This document shows positions 44,396-53,343 of a DNA stretch of 64,000 nt, in pieces. The notes beneath the pieces are model-generated. The model was not told the origin of the DNA and made no database searches. It was given only the letters and a program-made list of their open reading frames with translations. The stretch is from Cellulomonas taurus (GTDB taxonomy: Bacteria; Actinomycetota; Actinomycetes; Actinomycetales; Cellulomonadaceae). The position numbers and the translations under genes are program-made. The DNA is taken from the NCBI RefSeq assembly GCF_012931845.1, contig NZ_CP051884.1, positions 558,001 to 622,000 of the forward strand. Direction: 5' to 3'. Numbering within the stretch: the first letter of the stretch is position 1; each line of letters opens with the position of its first letter.

Positions 44396-45823
44396 GTGCC
44401 TGCTCCGATCGCCCTCGTCCCGCTGCCGCGCTCCGTGGTGTGGACGGCGGACGACCCGTTCGTGATCGGTGACGGCGGAGCCGTCCTGGTGGCGGCTGAC
44501 CAGGCGGACTTCGGCGCGCTCGCCGCGACCCGGCTGACCGAGGCCACCGGCCGACCCTTCACCGTGGGCGGTCGCGGGCCGTCGGTCGAGTTCCGGTTGG
44601 TCGAGGGTGGTGCCGCCGAGTCGTCCACCGTGTCGATCGCGGCCGACGGTGTGCTGGTCGAGGCATCCGATCCGGCCGGGCTGTGGCACGGTCTGGCCAC
44701 GCTGCGCCAGGTGGTCCGGCAAGCGGGGCCGGAGGTTCCCGCCGGAAGGATCGAGGATGCGCCGCGCTTCGGCTGGCGGGGTCTGAGCGTGGACATCGCC
44801 CGGCACTTCTTCGGTCCGGCGGAGCTGCGCCTGGTGGTCGACCTGATGGCCGAGCACAAGCTGAACGTGCTGCACCTGCACCTCTCCGACGACCAGGGCT
44901 GGCGGATCGACCTGCCCGGTCGGCCGGAGCTGGCGGCGCGCTCCGGGGCGACTGCGGTCGACGGCGACCCGGGTGGGTTCCTCACCGCCGACGACTACCG
45001 GGAACTGATCGACTACGCGGCGCTGCGCGGGATCCGGGTGGTGCCCGAGGTCGACGTGCCCGGGCACGTGAACGCCGCCCTGCACGCGGTGCCGGAGCTG
45101 ACCCCGGACGGTGCGGGTGTGGACGTGTACACCGGCATCGAGGTCGGGTTCAGCAAGCTGGCGGCGGACCTCCCGGCGACCGAACCGTTCCTGCGCGACG
45201 TCTTCGGCGACCTGGCGGCGATGACGCCGGGCGAGTACCTGCACATCGGTGGCGACGAGGTGCACACCATGGAGCCGGCCGAGTACGCGCGGCTGGTGGC
45301 GATGGCGGCCGCGGCGGTCCGGGACGCGGGCAAGCAGGTGGTCGGCTGGCAGGAGATCGCCACGACGCCCCTGGAGCCGGGCACCGTGGTCCAGTTCTGG
45401 GACCCGCGCGAGGACGTGACCCCCTTCGTGACGGCGGCCCGCGCCGGGGCGAAGCTGCTGATGTCCCCGGGCTCGCGTGCCTACCTGGACATGCAGTATC
45501 ACGAGGGCTTCCCGCTCGGCCTGCACTGGGCCGGGTACGTCTCCCTGCGCGATGCCTACGACTGGGAGCCGACGACCCTGATCGCCGGACTGCCCGAGGA
45601 CGCCGTGATCGGGGTGGAGGCGGCGGTGTGGACCGAGACGCTGCGCACCCTGGACGAGCTGACCACGATGCTGCTGCCCCGACTCGCCGCGGTGGCCGAG
45701 GTGGCGTGGACCTCGGCCGAGGCGCGCGGGTGGGAGGACTTCGCGGCGCGGGTGGCGGCACAGGGTGACGACTGGCGCGCCCGGGGGATCGCCTTCCACC
45801 CGGCGGACGGGGCTCAATGGTGA
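44396..45823 (+). CDS. Beta-N-acetylhexosaminidase, glycoside hydrolase family 20
   Basis: Removes terminal N-acetylglucosamine or N-acetylgalactosamine from chito-oligosaccharides or glycans. A GH20b-like N-terminal domain (1-125) is followed by the catalytic barrel (about 130-440), with VLHLHLSDDQGWRI, VVPEVDVPGHVNA, the catalytic Asp287-Glu288 pair in HIGGDEVHTM, and the substrate-site tryptophans in VGWQEI and VQFWDPR. There is no signal peptide, so the 475-residue enzyme should be cytosolic and act on imported sugars. The GTG at 44396 follows GGAGG by seven bases. Confidence 0.93.
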   Translation: MPAPIALVPLPRSVVWTADDPFVIGDGGAVLVAADQADFGALAATRLTEATGRPFTVGGRGPSVEFRLVEGGAAESSTVSIAADGVLVEASDPAGLWHGLATLRQVVRQAGPEVPAGRIEDAPRFGWRGLSVDIARHFFGPAELRLVVDLMAEHKLNVLHLHLSDDQGWRIDLPGRPELAARSGATAVDGDPGGFLTADDYRELIDYAALRGIRVVPEVDVPGHVNAALHAVPELTPDGAGVDVYTGIEVGFSKLAADLPATEPFLRDVFGDLAAMTPGEYLHIGGDEVHTMEPAEYARLVAMAAAAVRDAGKQVVGWQEIATTPLEPGTVVQFWDPREDVTPFVTAARAGAKLLMSPGSRAYLDMQYHEGFPLGLHWAGYVSLRDAYDWEPTTLIAGLPEDAVIGVEAAVWTETLRTLDELTTMLLPRLAAVAEVAWTSAEARGWEDFAARVAAQGDDWRARGIAFHPADGAQW

Positions 45824-45841
45824 GGGCTCCAAGTCGGCGAT

Positions 45842-45922
45842 CGGTATCGCAAAAAGCCGGCGATCGGTAGCGTAGATGGTCTGCTAACGGTAGCGTCCAC
45901 GAACTGCGAACGGTAGCGTAGA
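45842..45922 (+). repeat. Four direct repeats with exact 23-bp period (iteron-like) before the DUF4143 ATPase
   Basis: CGGTATCGC (45842), CGGTAGCGTAGA (45865), CGGTAGCGTCCA (45888) and CGGTAGCGTAGA (45911) begin exactly 23 bases apart. The first two copies are also preceded by the same CGGCGAT. The last copy supplies TAGCGT (45914-45919), spaced 7 bases from the GTG as a leaderless -10. This looks like an operator array in which a DNA-binding protein would cover the promoter on one or nearby faces of the helix. Confidence 0.75.
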
Positions 45923-45926
45923 CAGC

Positions 45927-47198
45927 GTGGAGAGCTACCGTCATCGGACGATCGACGAACTCCTGGACGAGATCCAGCCGGAGATCCCCGCGCTCGCGCT
46001 GCAAGGGCCGAAAGGTGTCGGCAAGACCGCTACTGCGCGCCAACGGGCCGAAACCGTCTTCACCCTGGACGATCCGGCCGATGCCGAACTGGTCCGCGCC
46101 GAACCGCAGGTGATCACCGCGGCATCAGCCCCCGTGTTCGTGGACGAGTGGCAGCGACAGCCCGCGCTCTGGGACCTCATCCGACGGGACGTCGATGCCC
46201 GCAGCATGCCCGGACGCTATCTGCTGGCGGGCTCGGCGGTACCGATCGGCGCTCCCGTGCATTCCGGGGCCGGACGCATCGTCACTCTGCGGATGCGGCC
46301 GCTCAGTCTCGCCGAACGCATGCTCGGCCCGACCACCGTGCGACTCCGGGACCTGCTCACCGGCCACGCCGATCCGGCCGGGAGCACCTCCCTCGGGCTG
46401 ACCGACTACGTCGAAGAGATCGTCGCCTCCGGATTCCCCGGCATCCGCACGAGCTCGCCGCGGGTGCGCGGGATGCGTCTGGACGCCTACCTCGACGCCG
46501 TGGTCGAGCGAGAGTTTGCCGAGCAAGGGTTGAACGTACGTCGACCCCAGACTCTGCGCGCCTGGTTGCGAGCTTTCGCCGCAGCGACCAGCGGTACGAC
46601 CAGCTATAACGCCATCCTCGACGCGGCGACTCCGGGGCAATCCGACAAGCCCGCTCGGTCGACGACGACCGCGTATCGCGAGGTGCTGGAAAGTCTGTGG
46701 CTGATCGATTCGCTCGACGCGTGGGCACCGGGAACCAATGACCTCGACCGGCTCAGCCGCTCACCCAAGCACCAGCTGGCTGACCCGGCACTGGCCGCGC
46801 GCCTGCTGGGGGTGGACGCGGATGCGCTGCTAGCCGGCACGACCGGTCCGGCACCGGAGTTGCGGCGGGGCACCCTGCTCGGTGCGCTGTTCGAACACCT
46901 GATCGCCATGAGCGTGCAGGTGTACGCGCAGATCAGCGGTGCGACGGTGCAGCATCTGCGCACCCGGAACGGCGATCACGAGGTCGACCTCATCGTCCGC
47001 CGACCGGATGGGCGTGTGGTGGCGATCGAGGTGAAACTGGCCAGCACGGTGACCGATCAGGATGTCCGGCACCTGCGCTGGTTGCGGGACAAGATCGGAC
47101 CCGACCTGCTGGACGCCGTCGTGGTCACGACTGGTCGGGACGCCTACCGTCGCGCCGATGGGATTGCGGTGGTCCCGGCCGCCCTGCTCGGTGCGTGA
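45927..47198 (+). CDS. AAA ATPase of the DUF4143 family
   Basis: A 423-residue protein. An N-terminal AAA domain has Walker A QGPKGVGKTATA (26-37), Walker B-like PVFVDEWQ (about 70) and LLAGSAVP as sensor region. A helical middle section is followed by a C-terminal DUF4143 domain ending in a nuclease-like fold, GDHEVDLIVRRPDGRVVAIEVKL (about 350-372), with the D-x(n)-E-V-K pattern of the PD-(D/E)XK superfamily. The role of this widespread, often horizontally moved family is not known. The GTG start has no ribosome-binding site. Four 23-bp-spaced repeats lie immediately upstream. It converges with pmt. Confidence 0.88.
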   Translation: MESYRHRTIDELLDEIQPEIPALALQGPKGVGKTATARQRAETVFTLDDPADAELVRAEPQVITAASAPVFVDEWQRQPALWDLIRRDVDARSMPGRYLLAGSAVPIGAPVHSGAGRIVTLRMRPLSLAERMLGPTTVRLRDLLTGHADPAGSTSLGLTDYVEEIVASGFPGIRTSSPRVRGMRLDAYLDAVVEREFAEQGLNVRRPQTLRAWLRAFAAATSGTTSYNAILDAATPGQSDKPARSTTTAYREVLESLWLIDSLDAWAPGTNDLDRLSRSPKHQLADPALAARLLGVDADALLAGTTGPAPELRRGTLLGALFEHLIAMSVQVYAQISGATVQHLRTRNGDHEVDLIVRRPDGRVVAIEVKLASTVTDQDVRHLRWLRDKIGPDLLDAVVVTTGRDAYRRADGIAVVPAALLGA

Positions 47199-47199
47199 C

Positions 47200-48930
47200 T
47201 CAGATCCAGGACCGCAGCCACATGTGGATGTGCCAGAAGTCGTAGGGCACCACCCAGGCGGTCCAGATCGGGTAGAAGAACGCGCTGATCGACACGATCA
47301 CGGTCACCACCGCCGTCGTGACCACCAGACCGCGGCGTTGTCGGTCCGGGTCGGGTGACTCGATCAGCAGCCCGAGAACATAGACCAGGGTGAGCACCAC
47401 CCACGGGGTGAAGGCGATCGAGTAGAAGGTGAAGATCGTCCGCTCGGCGTACTGGAACCAGGGCAGCCAGCCGGCGACGATGCCGGAGAGCACGGCGCCG
47501 GCCCGCCAGTCGCGCAGCCGGACCAGGCAGATCACCGCGACCACGATGGCCACCGCACCCAGCCACCACAGCACCGGGTTGCCCAGTGACGTCACGGCCT
47601 GGGAGCAGCGCTCGGCACCACAGGCCGCCTGCGCCTCGGTGCCGCTCAGCCCGGAGACCGACTTCGGGTAGTAGAACGAGGTCGGCCGCCACTGCAGGAT
47701 CCAGCCCCAGGGCTTGGCCGCATAGGTGTGCTCGCTGGTCAGCGTGGTGTGGAAGTGCCACATGTCGGTGTGGAACTTCCAGAACGACCGCAGCGGGTCC
47801 GGCAGCCAGGTGATGCCCTCGCCGGGGTGCTCGGCCGCCCACTGGCGCAGGTAGGCGTTCGGGTGCGCGAACCAGGACGCCCAGGTGCCGAGGTAGGTCC
47901 CGGCGGCGGTGAACACCATCAGGAACCCGGCCGGGATCGCGTCCTTGACCAGGGTGGCCAGCCCCCAGTCCCGCACCCCGACGGTCCGGCGGGCGGTGGC
48001 GTCCCAGGCCACGCTCAGCAGCCCGAACACCGCCAGGAAGTACAGGCCGGACCACTTGGTGCCGATGCACAGCCCGAGCAGCACCGCGGCCGCCAGCCGC
48101 CACCACCGCCAGCCGAGCGACGGCCCCCAGCCCAGGGTGCCGCCACCGTCCAGCACGGTCGCGGTCCGCTCGGCCAGGCGGCGTCGTGCCTGGTCCCGGT
48201 CCAGCAGCAGCGCGCCGAAGGCGGCCAGCGCGAAGAACATCACCGTGTTGTCCAGCAGCCCGGTCCGGGAGTGCACGATCGCCTCGCCGTCGACCGCCAT
48301 CAGCAGGCCGGCCAGGGTGCCGAGCAGGGTGGAGCCGAACAGTCGACGGCCGATCCGGGCCACCATCAGCACCGCCAGCGTGCCCAGGACCGCGGTGGAC
48401 AGTCGCCAGGCAGCGGAGGAGTCGATGCCGCCGCCGAGCTGCATGCCGAGCGCGATCAGCCATTTGCCGACCGGCGGGTGCACCACGTACTCAGCGGTGG
48501 TGCCCAGTGCCGATCCGTCCCCCGCGGCGAACAACGCGTCGGCGCCGTCGGCCCACTTGCCCTCGTAGCCGAGCTGCAGCAGCGACCAGCCCTGCTTGAC
48601 GTAATAGGTCTCGTCGAAGACCAGCTCGTGCGGGGTGCCCAGCCGCCAGAATCGCAGCACCCCGGCGAGCAGGGTGACGGCGAGCGGCCAGAGCCAGCCG
48701 GTGAGCCGGGCGCGACGGGTGGCGTTCAGGGTCAGGGCGCGCGACCCGAGCAGGGCGAGGCGCAGCCGGTCCACGGTCGTCAGGGCATCCGCCTCCGATG
48801 ACGGCGCGGCACCGTCATCGGCCGACCGGGCGTTGTCCACCGGGACGGAGGCCTGGGTCAGCGGGGCGGGTGCGGCGTGCTGCGGCGGGTGGGCCTGCTG
48901 CGGGTCCTCGGTCGGCGACACGCTGGTCAT
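47200..48930 (-). CDS. pmt: Protein O-mannosyltransferase (PMT family)
   Basis: Membrane glycosyltransferase (576 residues) that transfers mannose from polyprenyl-phosphate-mannose to secreted proteins on the outer face. A disordered N-terminus (1-70) is followed by about ten or eleven helices. The first extracytoplasmic loop carries the catalytic acidic residues in ELVFDETYYVKQGWSLL, and VHPPVGKWLIALG is a PMT signature. The gene is divergent from rsmI, as are the homologues Rv1002c and Rv1003 of M. tuberculosis (recalled). The ATG at 48930 is the first plausible start; the frame is open upstream over the rsmI promoter. Confidence 0.93.
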   Translation of the reverse strand: MTSVSPTEDPQQAHPPQHAAPAPLTQASVPVDNARSADDGAAPSSEADALTTVDRLRLALLGSRALTLNATRRARLTGWLWPLAVTLLAGVLRFWRLGTPHELVFDETYYVKQGWSLLQLGYEGKWADGADALFAAGDGSALGTTAEYVVHPPVGKWLIALGMQLGGGIDSSAAWRLSTAVLGTLAVLMVARIGRRLFGSTLLGTLAGLLMAVDGEAIVHSRTGLLDNTVMFFALAAFGALLLDRDQARRRLAERTATVLDGGGTLGWGPSLGWRWWRLAAAVLLGLCIGTKWSGLYFLAVFGLLSVAWDATARRTVGVRDWGLATLVKDAIPAGFLMVFTAAGTYLGTWASWFAHPNAYLRQWAAEHPGEGITWLPDPLRSFWKFHTDMWHFHTTLTSEHTYAAKPWGWILQWRPTSFYYPKSVSGLSGTEAQAACGAERCSQAVTSLGNPVLWWLGAVAIVVAVICLVRLRDWRAGAVLSGIVAGWLPWFQYAERTIFTFYSIAFTPWVVLTLVYVLGLLIESPDPDRQRRGLVVTTAVVTVIVSISAFFYPIWTAWVVPYDFWHIHMWLRSWI

Positions 48931-48979
48931 GGTAGGTCCCGTGGATGGGTACTCACCCCACACATGGCAGGCTGGGTCG

Positions 48980-49834
48980 GTGAACGCTCCCACCCCCGGC
49001 CGACTGATCCTCGCCGCGACCCCGATCGGCAATGCCGAGGACGCGTCGCCCCGGCTGCGGCGGCTGCTGGCCGAGGCCGAGGTGATCGCGGCGGAGGACA
49101 CCCGGCGGTTGCGCGCGCTGGCGGCCCGGGTCGAGGTGGAGATCACCGGGCGGGTCCTGAGCCATCACGAGCACAACGAGCAGGCGACCGTCGGCGAACT
49201 GCTGGCGGCGGTGGCGGCCGGGTCGACGGTGCTGGTGGTCAGCGACGCCGGGATGCCCGCAGTCTCCGACCCCGGGTTCCGCGCGGTGGCGGCGGCGGTG
49301 GCGGCCGGGCTCCCGGTGACCGCGGTGCCGGGCCCGAGCGCCGTGCTGACCGCGCTCGCGCTGTCCGGTCTGCCCACCGACCGGTTCTGCTTCGAGGGCT
49401 TCGCTCCGCGCAAGGCGGGGGAGCGCGCCCGCAGTTTCGCCCTGCTGGCCCGTGAGCCGCGCACGATGGTGTTCTTCGAGGCGCCGCACCGGCTCGCGGC
49501 GATGCTGGCCGACCTGCGGGACGCCCTGGGTGCCGACCGCCCGGCCGCGGTCGCCCGGGAGCTGACCAAGACCTACGAGGAGGTCCGGCGCGGCACCCTG
49601 GGCGAGCTCACCGCGTGGGCCACCGAGGGCGAGGTGCGGGGCGAGATCGCGGTGGTGGTCGGCGGCGCTCCGGATGTCGTCGAGGTCTCGGAGGCGGCGC
49701 TGGTCGCGGAGGTCCTGGCGCGGGTCGATGCCGGGGACCGGCTGAAGGAGGCGGTGGCGGAGGTGGCGCAGGCGGCCGGCGTCGCCAAGCGCGAGCTGTA
49801 CGCGGCGTCGCTGGCGGCCCGGGGCAGGGCCTAG
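48980..49834 (+). CDS. rsmI: 16S rRNA (cytidine-1402 2'-O)-methyltransferase
   Basis: SAM-dependent enzyme modifying C1402 of 16S rRNA in the decoding centre. The 284 residues carry LILAATPIGNAEDASPRLRR, AAEDTRRLRAL, SHHEHNEQ, VVSDAGMPAVSDPG, AVPGPSAVLTALALSGLPTDRFCFEGFAPRK and FFEAPHRL, all typical. The GTG at 48980 is 6 bases after CAGGCT, a leaderless -10 candidate. The end overlaps the convergent ispE end by four bases. Confidence 0.95.
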   Translation: MNAPTPGRLILAATPIGNAEDASPRLRRLLAEAEVIAAEDTRRLRALAARVEVEITGRVLSHHEHNEQATVGELLAAVAAGSTVLVVSDAGMPAVSDPGFRAVAAAVAAGLPVTAVPGPSAVLTALALSGLPTDRFCFEGFAPRKAGERARSFALLAREPRTMVFFEAPHRLAAMLADLRDALGADRPAAVARELTKTYEEVRRGTLGELTAWATEGEVRGEIAVVVGGAPDVVEVSEAALVAEVLARVDAGDRLKEAVAEVAQAAGVAKRELYAASLAARGRA

Positions 49835-50766
49835 AGCGCGTCCGACCCCGGCAGTACCCGAGCGCCGGTCACCGGACCGGAGGCGGTCAGGACCGAGTCG
49901 ACCACCCCGGCGGCAGTCATCGCGGCGGCCAGGGCCAGCGCGTGCTGCCGGCTACGGCCCAGGGCGGCGACCGTCGGTCCGGAACCGGAGACCACCACCC
50001 CGAGGGCACCGGCATCCTCGGCGACCGCCAGGGTCTCGACGAGCTCCGGGCACAGCTCGACGGCCGCCTGCTGCAGGTCGTTGTGCAGCAGCGCGCCCAC
50101 CGCCACCGGGTCACCCGCCCGCAGCGCCTGCATCAGGGCGACCTCCGAGTCGAGGTCCGGCACCTGCGGGTCCGGGTACAGCGCGTCGAAGGCGTCGAAC
50201 ACCGCCGGTGTGGACAGGCCCTGCGCGCGGACCCCGAACGCCCAGTGGTAGTCGCCGCGACCGAGCGCCGGGGTCAGCACGTCGCCCCGCCCGGTGCCGA
50301 CCGCGATCTGACCCATCAGCAGGAACGGCACATCGGCGCCGAGGGTGGCCGCCAGCTCGGCGAGCTCCTCGCGCGGCAGTCCGGTGCCCCAGAACGCGTC
50401 GCAGGCCACCAGCGCGGCCGCGGCATCGGCGGAGCCGCCGGCCATCCCGCCCGCCACCGGCACCGTCTTGGTGATCCGCAGGTGCACGCCGTCGTCGACC
50501 CCGGTGTGGGCGGCGAGCAGGCGGGCGGCGCGCAGCGCGAGGTTGTCGTCGCCGGTCGGCACCCGGTGAGCCTCCGGCCCGAGGACGCTGACCCGCAGGT
50601 CGTCGGCGGGCCGGGCCGCGATCTCCTCGAAGACGGAGACCGCCTGGAAGACGGTGCTGAGCCGGTGATACCCGTCGTCGTCACGCGGTCCGACCCGCAG
50701 CGAGAGGTTGACCTTCCCGGGCGCACGGACCCGCACTTCACGGCGGGCGAGTCGCAGGTCGGTCAC
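49831..50766 (-). CDS. ispE: 4-diphosphocytidyl-2-C-methyl-D-erythritol kinase
   Basis: GHMP kinase of the MEP pathway for isoprenoid precursors. The 311 residues include VRAPGKVNLSLRVGPRDDDGYH at the start, the ATP-binding loop PVAGGMAGGSADAAAAL (near 102-118), and VVSGSGPTVAAL near the end. The GTG at 50766 gives the usual short lead before VRAPGKVNL; an in-frame GTG at 50775 is also possible. It follows rsmA on the same strand, 96 bases downstream of the rsmA stop. The rpfB-rsmA-ispE order matches other actinobacteria. Confidence 0.94.
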   Translation of the reverse strand: MTDLRLARREVRVRAPGKVNLSLRVGPRDDDGYHRLSTVFQAVSVFEEIAARPADDLRVSVLGPEAHRVPTGDDNLALRAARLLAAHTGVDDGVHLRITKTVPVAGGMAGGSADAAAALVACDAFWGTGLPREELAELAATLGADVPFLLMGQIAVGTGRGDVLTPALGRGDYHWAFGVRAQGLSTPAVFDAFDALYPDPQVPDLDSEVALMQALRAGDPVAVGALLHNDLQQAAVELCPELVETLAVAEDAGALGVVVSGSGPTVAALGRSRQHALALAAAMTAAGVVDSVLTASGPVTGARVLPGSDAL

Positions 50767-50862
50767 GGCCCCCACTGTGCCAGGTCCACCCGGTCCGGTC
50801 GCGTCCACCGGCCACCGTCGGGGGTGACGTCGCGCGGTGCCGAGTCGATGGCGGATGGCGGG

Positions 50863-51825
50863 TCAGCGCCGCCGTCGGGTCGGAGCCGGGCCGCGGTGCA
50901 CCAGGGCCTCGGCGGGCAGCTGCTCGGCGACCCGGGCGAAGGCGGTGATGTCCAGGGCCTCGCCGCGCGCCTGCGGATCCACTCCGGCGGCCTCGATCGC
51001 CGCGGTGGCGGTGGCGGTGTCACCGGCGAGCGGTGCCAGCGCGGCGCGCAGCATCTTGCGCCGCTGGGCGAACGCGGCGTCCACCACGGCGAAGACCTGC
51101 TCGCGGGTGGCGGTGGTGGTCGGCGGGGTGCGACGGTCCAGGCGGACCAGTGCGGAGTCGACGTTCGGGACCGGCCAGAACACGCTGCGACCGACGGTGA
51201 CCGTGCGGCGAGCCTCGGCGTACCAGGCGGTCTTGGCGGAGGGGACACCGTAGGTCCGGCTGCCGGGGGGTGCGGCGAGGCGGTCGGCGACCTCGGCCTG
51301 GACCATCACCAGCACCCGTTCCAGGCTGGGGAAGTGCTCCAGGAAGCCGAGCAGCACCGGCACCGACACGTTGTACGGCAGGTTGGCGACCAGCGCGGTG
51401 GGCGGTCGCCCGGGCAGGGCGCGCACGTCCAGCGCGTCCCCGCGCACCAGGGTGAGGGTGGCGGGCTCGGCCTCGGTGGCGGGCAGGTCCACGGTGGTCA
51501 CCGTCGCGCCCGGGACGTGTCGACGCACGGTGTCCGGCAGCAGCCCGGCGAGCACCGGGTCGATCTCCACCGCGACCAGATCGGCACCGGCCTCCAGCAG
51601 GCCGAGCGTCAGCGACCCGAGTCCGGGGCCGACCTCGACGACCCGCTCCCCGGCCACGATGTCGGCGCCGCGCACGATCTTGCGCACGGTGCCGCCGTCC
51701 AGCACGAAGTTCTGCCCCAGGGTCTTGGTCGGTCGCACCCCGGCGCGCTCGGCCAGCTCGCGGATCTCCGCCGGACCGAGCAACGGCCCCGCCGCTGCTG
51801 CGACGGGGCCGTTGCTCTCGCTCAT
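50863..51825 (-). CDS. rsmA: 16S rRNA dimethyladenosine transferase
   Basis: Dimethylates A1518 and A1519 of 16S rRNA (KsgA). The 320-residue frame has VRPTKTLGQNFVLD, the SAM site VVEVGPGLGSLTLGLLEAGA, the catalytic NLPYNVSVPVL, and FWPVPNVDSALVRLDRR. The ATG at 51825 is the only ATG, but the first 17 codons coincide with a perfect 14-bp hairpin and are atypical (Ala-rich). A TTG at about 51773, giving MLGPAEIRELAERAGVRPTK after codon change, may be the real start. rpfB lies 22 bases upstream and ispE downstream. Confidence 0.92.
   Translation of the reverse strand: MSESNGPVAAAAGPLLGPAEIRELAERAGVRPTKTLGQNFVLDGGTVRKIVRGADIVAGERVVEVGPGLGSLTLGLLEAGADLVAVEIDPVLAGLLPDTVRRHVPGATVTTVDLPATEAEPATLTLVRGDALDVRALPGRPPTALVANLPYNVSVPVLLGFLEHFPSLERVLVMVQAEVADRLAAPPGSRTYGVPSAKTAWYAEARRTVTVGRSVFWPVPNVDSALVRLDRRTPPTTTATREQVFAVVDAAFAQRRKMLRAALAPLAGDTATATAAIEAAGVDPQARGEALDITAFARVAEQLPAEALVHRGPAPTRRRR
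51778..51817 (-). terminator. Perfect 14-bp hairpin between rpfB and the rsmA core
   Basis: GAGCAACGGCCCCG (51778-51791) and its complement (51804-51817) with a 12-base loop lie 31 bases past the rpfB stop, overlapping the annotated first codons of rsmA. It could terminate rpfB transcripts, lowering rsmA-ispE read-through, or restrain rsmA translation. No T-run follows. Confidence 0.55.
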
Positions 51826-51847
51826 GGGGACTGAGCCTACTGGCTGC

Positions 51848-53077
51848 TCAGCCGAACAGGCGCGAACCGCAGACCGGCCACTGACCGGCGCCGGAGCGGT
51901 TGTAGAGCGCCTGGGCGCGGGCGGTCTGCTCATCGGCGGACGCCTGGGAGGGCAGACCCGCCCCGCCGACCGACTGCCAGGTGCTGACCGAGAACTGGTA
52001 CAGCCCGTGGTACTTGCCGTTCGCGGAGACGATGGACGCGTTGCCACCGGACTCGCAGGCGGCCAGGGCGCCCCAGTTCAGACCGGCAGCGTCGCCGCCG
52101 CCGACGGCGGGGGTCCCGGCGGAGGAAGCGGCCGGAGCGGCCGCCTTCGGCTTGGGGGCCGGACGGACCTTGGTGCCCACGTTCGTCACCTGGTCGACCG
52201 GCGCCTGGGTCACCTCGTCGGAGAGCGACTCGCGGGCGGTCTCCTGACCGTCCACCGTGGTCACCCGCTCGACCAGGGTGCGCACGCCGGGGACGCCGGC
52301 GGTGGTCACCTTGTTCGTGCCCTGGTACAGCGAGGGGTCCTCCTGCTCGGTGGCACCGAACGGGACCTCGCTGGTGGTGGTGACGTCCTGCACCACGACC
52401 CGGTTGACCACGACGGTCACGGTGTCGTTCGCGGCGCGGGTGACGGACACCCGGTCAAGCGGCTGCAGCACGACGCCCAAGTGGTCCAGCGCCTCGGCCA
52501 CCGTGGTGCTGCCGTCGTCGACGGTCTGGGTCTGGCCGTCCACCTGCACCTCGGCCGGACCGTTCAGGGTCAGGTCCAGGGACAGGTCGGGGCGACCGGA
52601 GTTCGAGCGGTTCGCGACCAGGCGGACGTCGCCGCCGCGGCTGGCCAGCATGGTGAGCGCCTCGTCGGCGGTGAGCGCGGTGGTCCACACCTGCTGCTCG
52701 GCGCCGTCGGCGTTGATCACGATCTGGTGGGCGTGCCGCACCTCGATGGCGACGCCGTCCTGCAGCGCCCCGCCGGGGGTCACGGTGTCCCGGGCACCGA
52801 GCTCGAGGCCCTGCTCGGCGAGGAGGCCGTCGACGCTGCCGGAGAAGGTCGACACGGTGGTGGACACCCCGTCGACGTCCAGGGTCACGGTCTTGTGCGC
52901 GTCCGCCACGGCGACGCCGCCGGATGCCAGCACGACCACGGCAGTGGCGGCGGCGATCACGCGGCCGCGGTGGCGGCGCGGGCGGGTCTGCTCGGGGTTC
53001 TGGGGGTCCGGCTCGCTGGTGTTGCGGACGATCCGGTCGCGGAGGGAGGTGGTGGCGGCACTGAGGCGCGCACCCAT
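51848..53077 (-). CDS. rpfB: Resuscitation-promoting factor RpfB (DUF348-G5-transglycosylase)
   Basis: Secreted or membrane-anchored muralytic protein that wakes dormant cells and helps division. After a basic cytosolic start and a hydrophobic anchor (VIAAATAVVVLASGGVAVAD, about 40-60) come three DUF348 repeats (from HKTVTLDVDGVSTTV), a G5 domain (about 225-305, EVPFGATEQEDPSLYQG), a Pro/Ala linker, and the C-terminal Rpf lysozyme-like domain (about 335-409). That domain has the catalytic Glu in LAACESGGN and the disulphide Cys near the end. The ATG at 53077 is assumed; a GTG 18 bases upstream is equally possible. An MtrA-like site lies in the promoter region at 53286. Confidence 0.93.
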   Translation of the reverse strand: MGARLSAATTSLRDRIVRNTSEPDPQNPEQTRPRRHRGRVIAAATAVVVLASGGVAVADAHKTVTLDVDGVSTTVSTFSGSVDGLLAEQGLELGARDTVTPGGALQDGVAIEVRHAHQIVINADGAEQQVWTTALTADEALTMLASRGGDVRLVANRSNSGRPDLSLDLTLNGPAEVQVDGQTQTVDDGSTTVAEALDHLGVVLQPLDRVSVTRAANDTVTVVVNRVVVQDVTTTSEVPFGATEQEDPSLYQGTNKVTTAGVPGVRTLVERVTTVDGQETARESLSDEVTQAPVDQVTNVGTKVRPAPKPKAAAPAASSAGTPAVGGGDAAGLNWGALAACESGGNASIVSANGKYHGLYQFSVSTWQSVGGAGLPSQASADEQTARAQALYNRSGAGQWPVCGSRLFG

Positions 53078-53285
53078 ACGGCTGGCAGAGGTCACTGGGG
53101 TCCAGACGACGACGGTCCCGGGCACGGGTGACGGGGGCTCACGCTGCCGTGACCGGATCGGTCCTGGCGGTGTCGGCAGCTGGAGGGTGCTGCCGATCAC
53201 GCGGGTCCCGGATCCCCGATCCGGCTGTCCGACTCCCGTTGCTGGAAGCCGATGTCCGCGGCACAACCACGAACGACGTGAAAAC

Positions 53286-53301
53286 GTAACCTATTCGTGA
53301 T
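53286..53301. promoter_or_regulatory. MtrA-like two-repeat site upstream of rpfB
   Basis: GTAACCTATTCGTGAT has GTAAC and GTGAT 11 bases apart, in the AT-richest part of the rpfB upstream region, 209 bases from the start codon. It matches the sites at 9239 and 54610 at 11 or more of 16 positions. Confidence 0.5.
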
Positions 53302-53343
53302 GTGTTGCCAACCCTCGATCTCAGCTCTGTGAGCTAAGGAACC

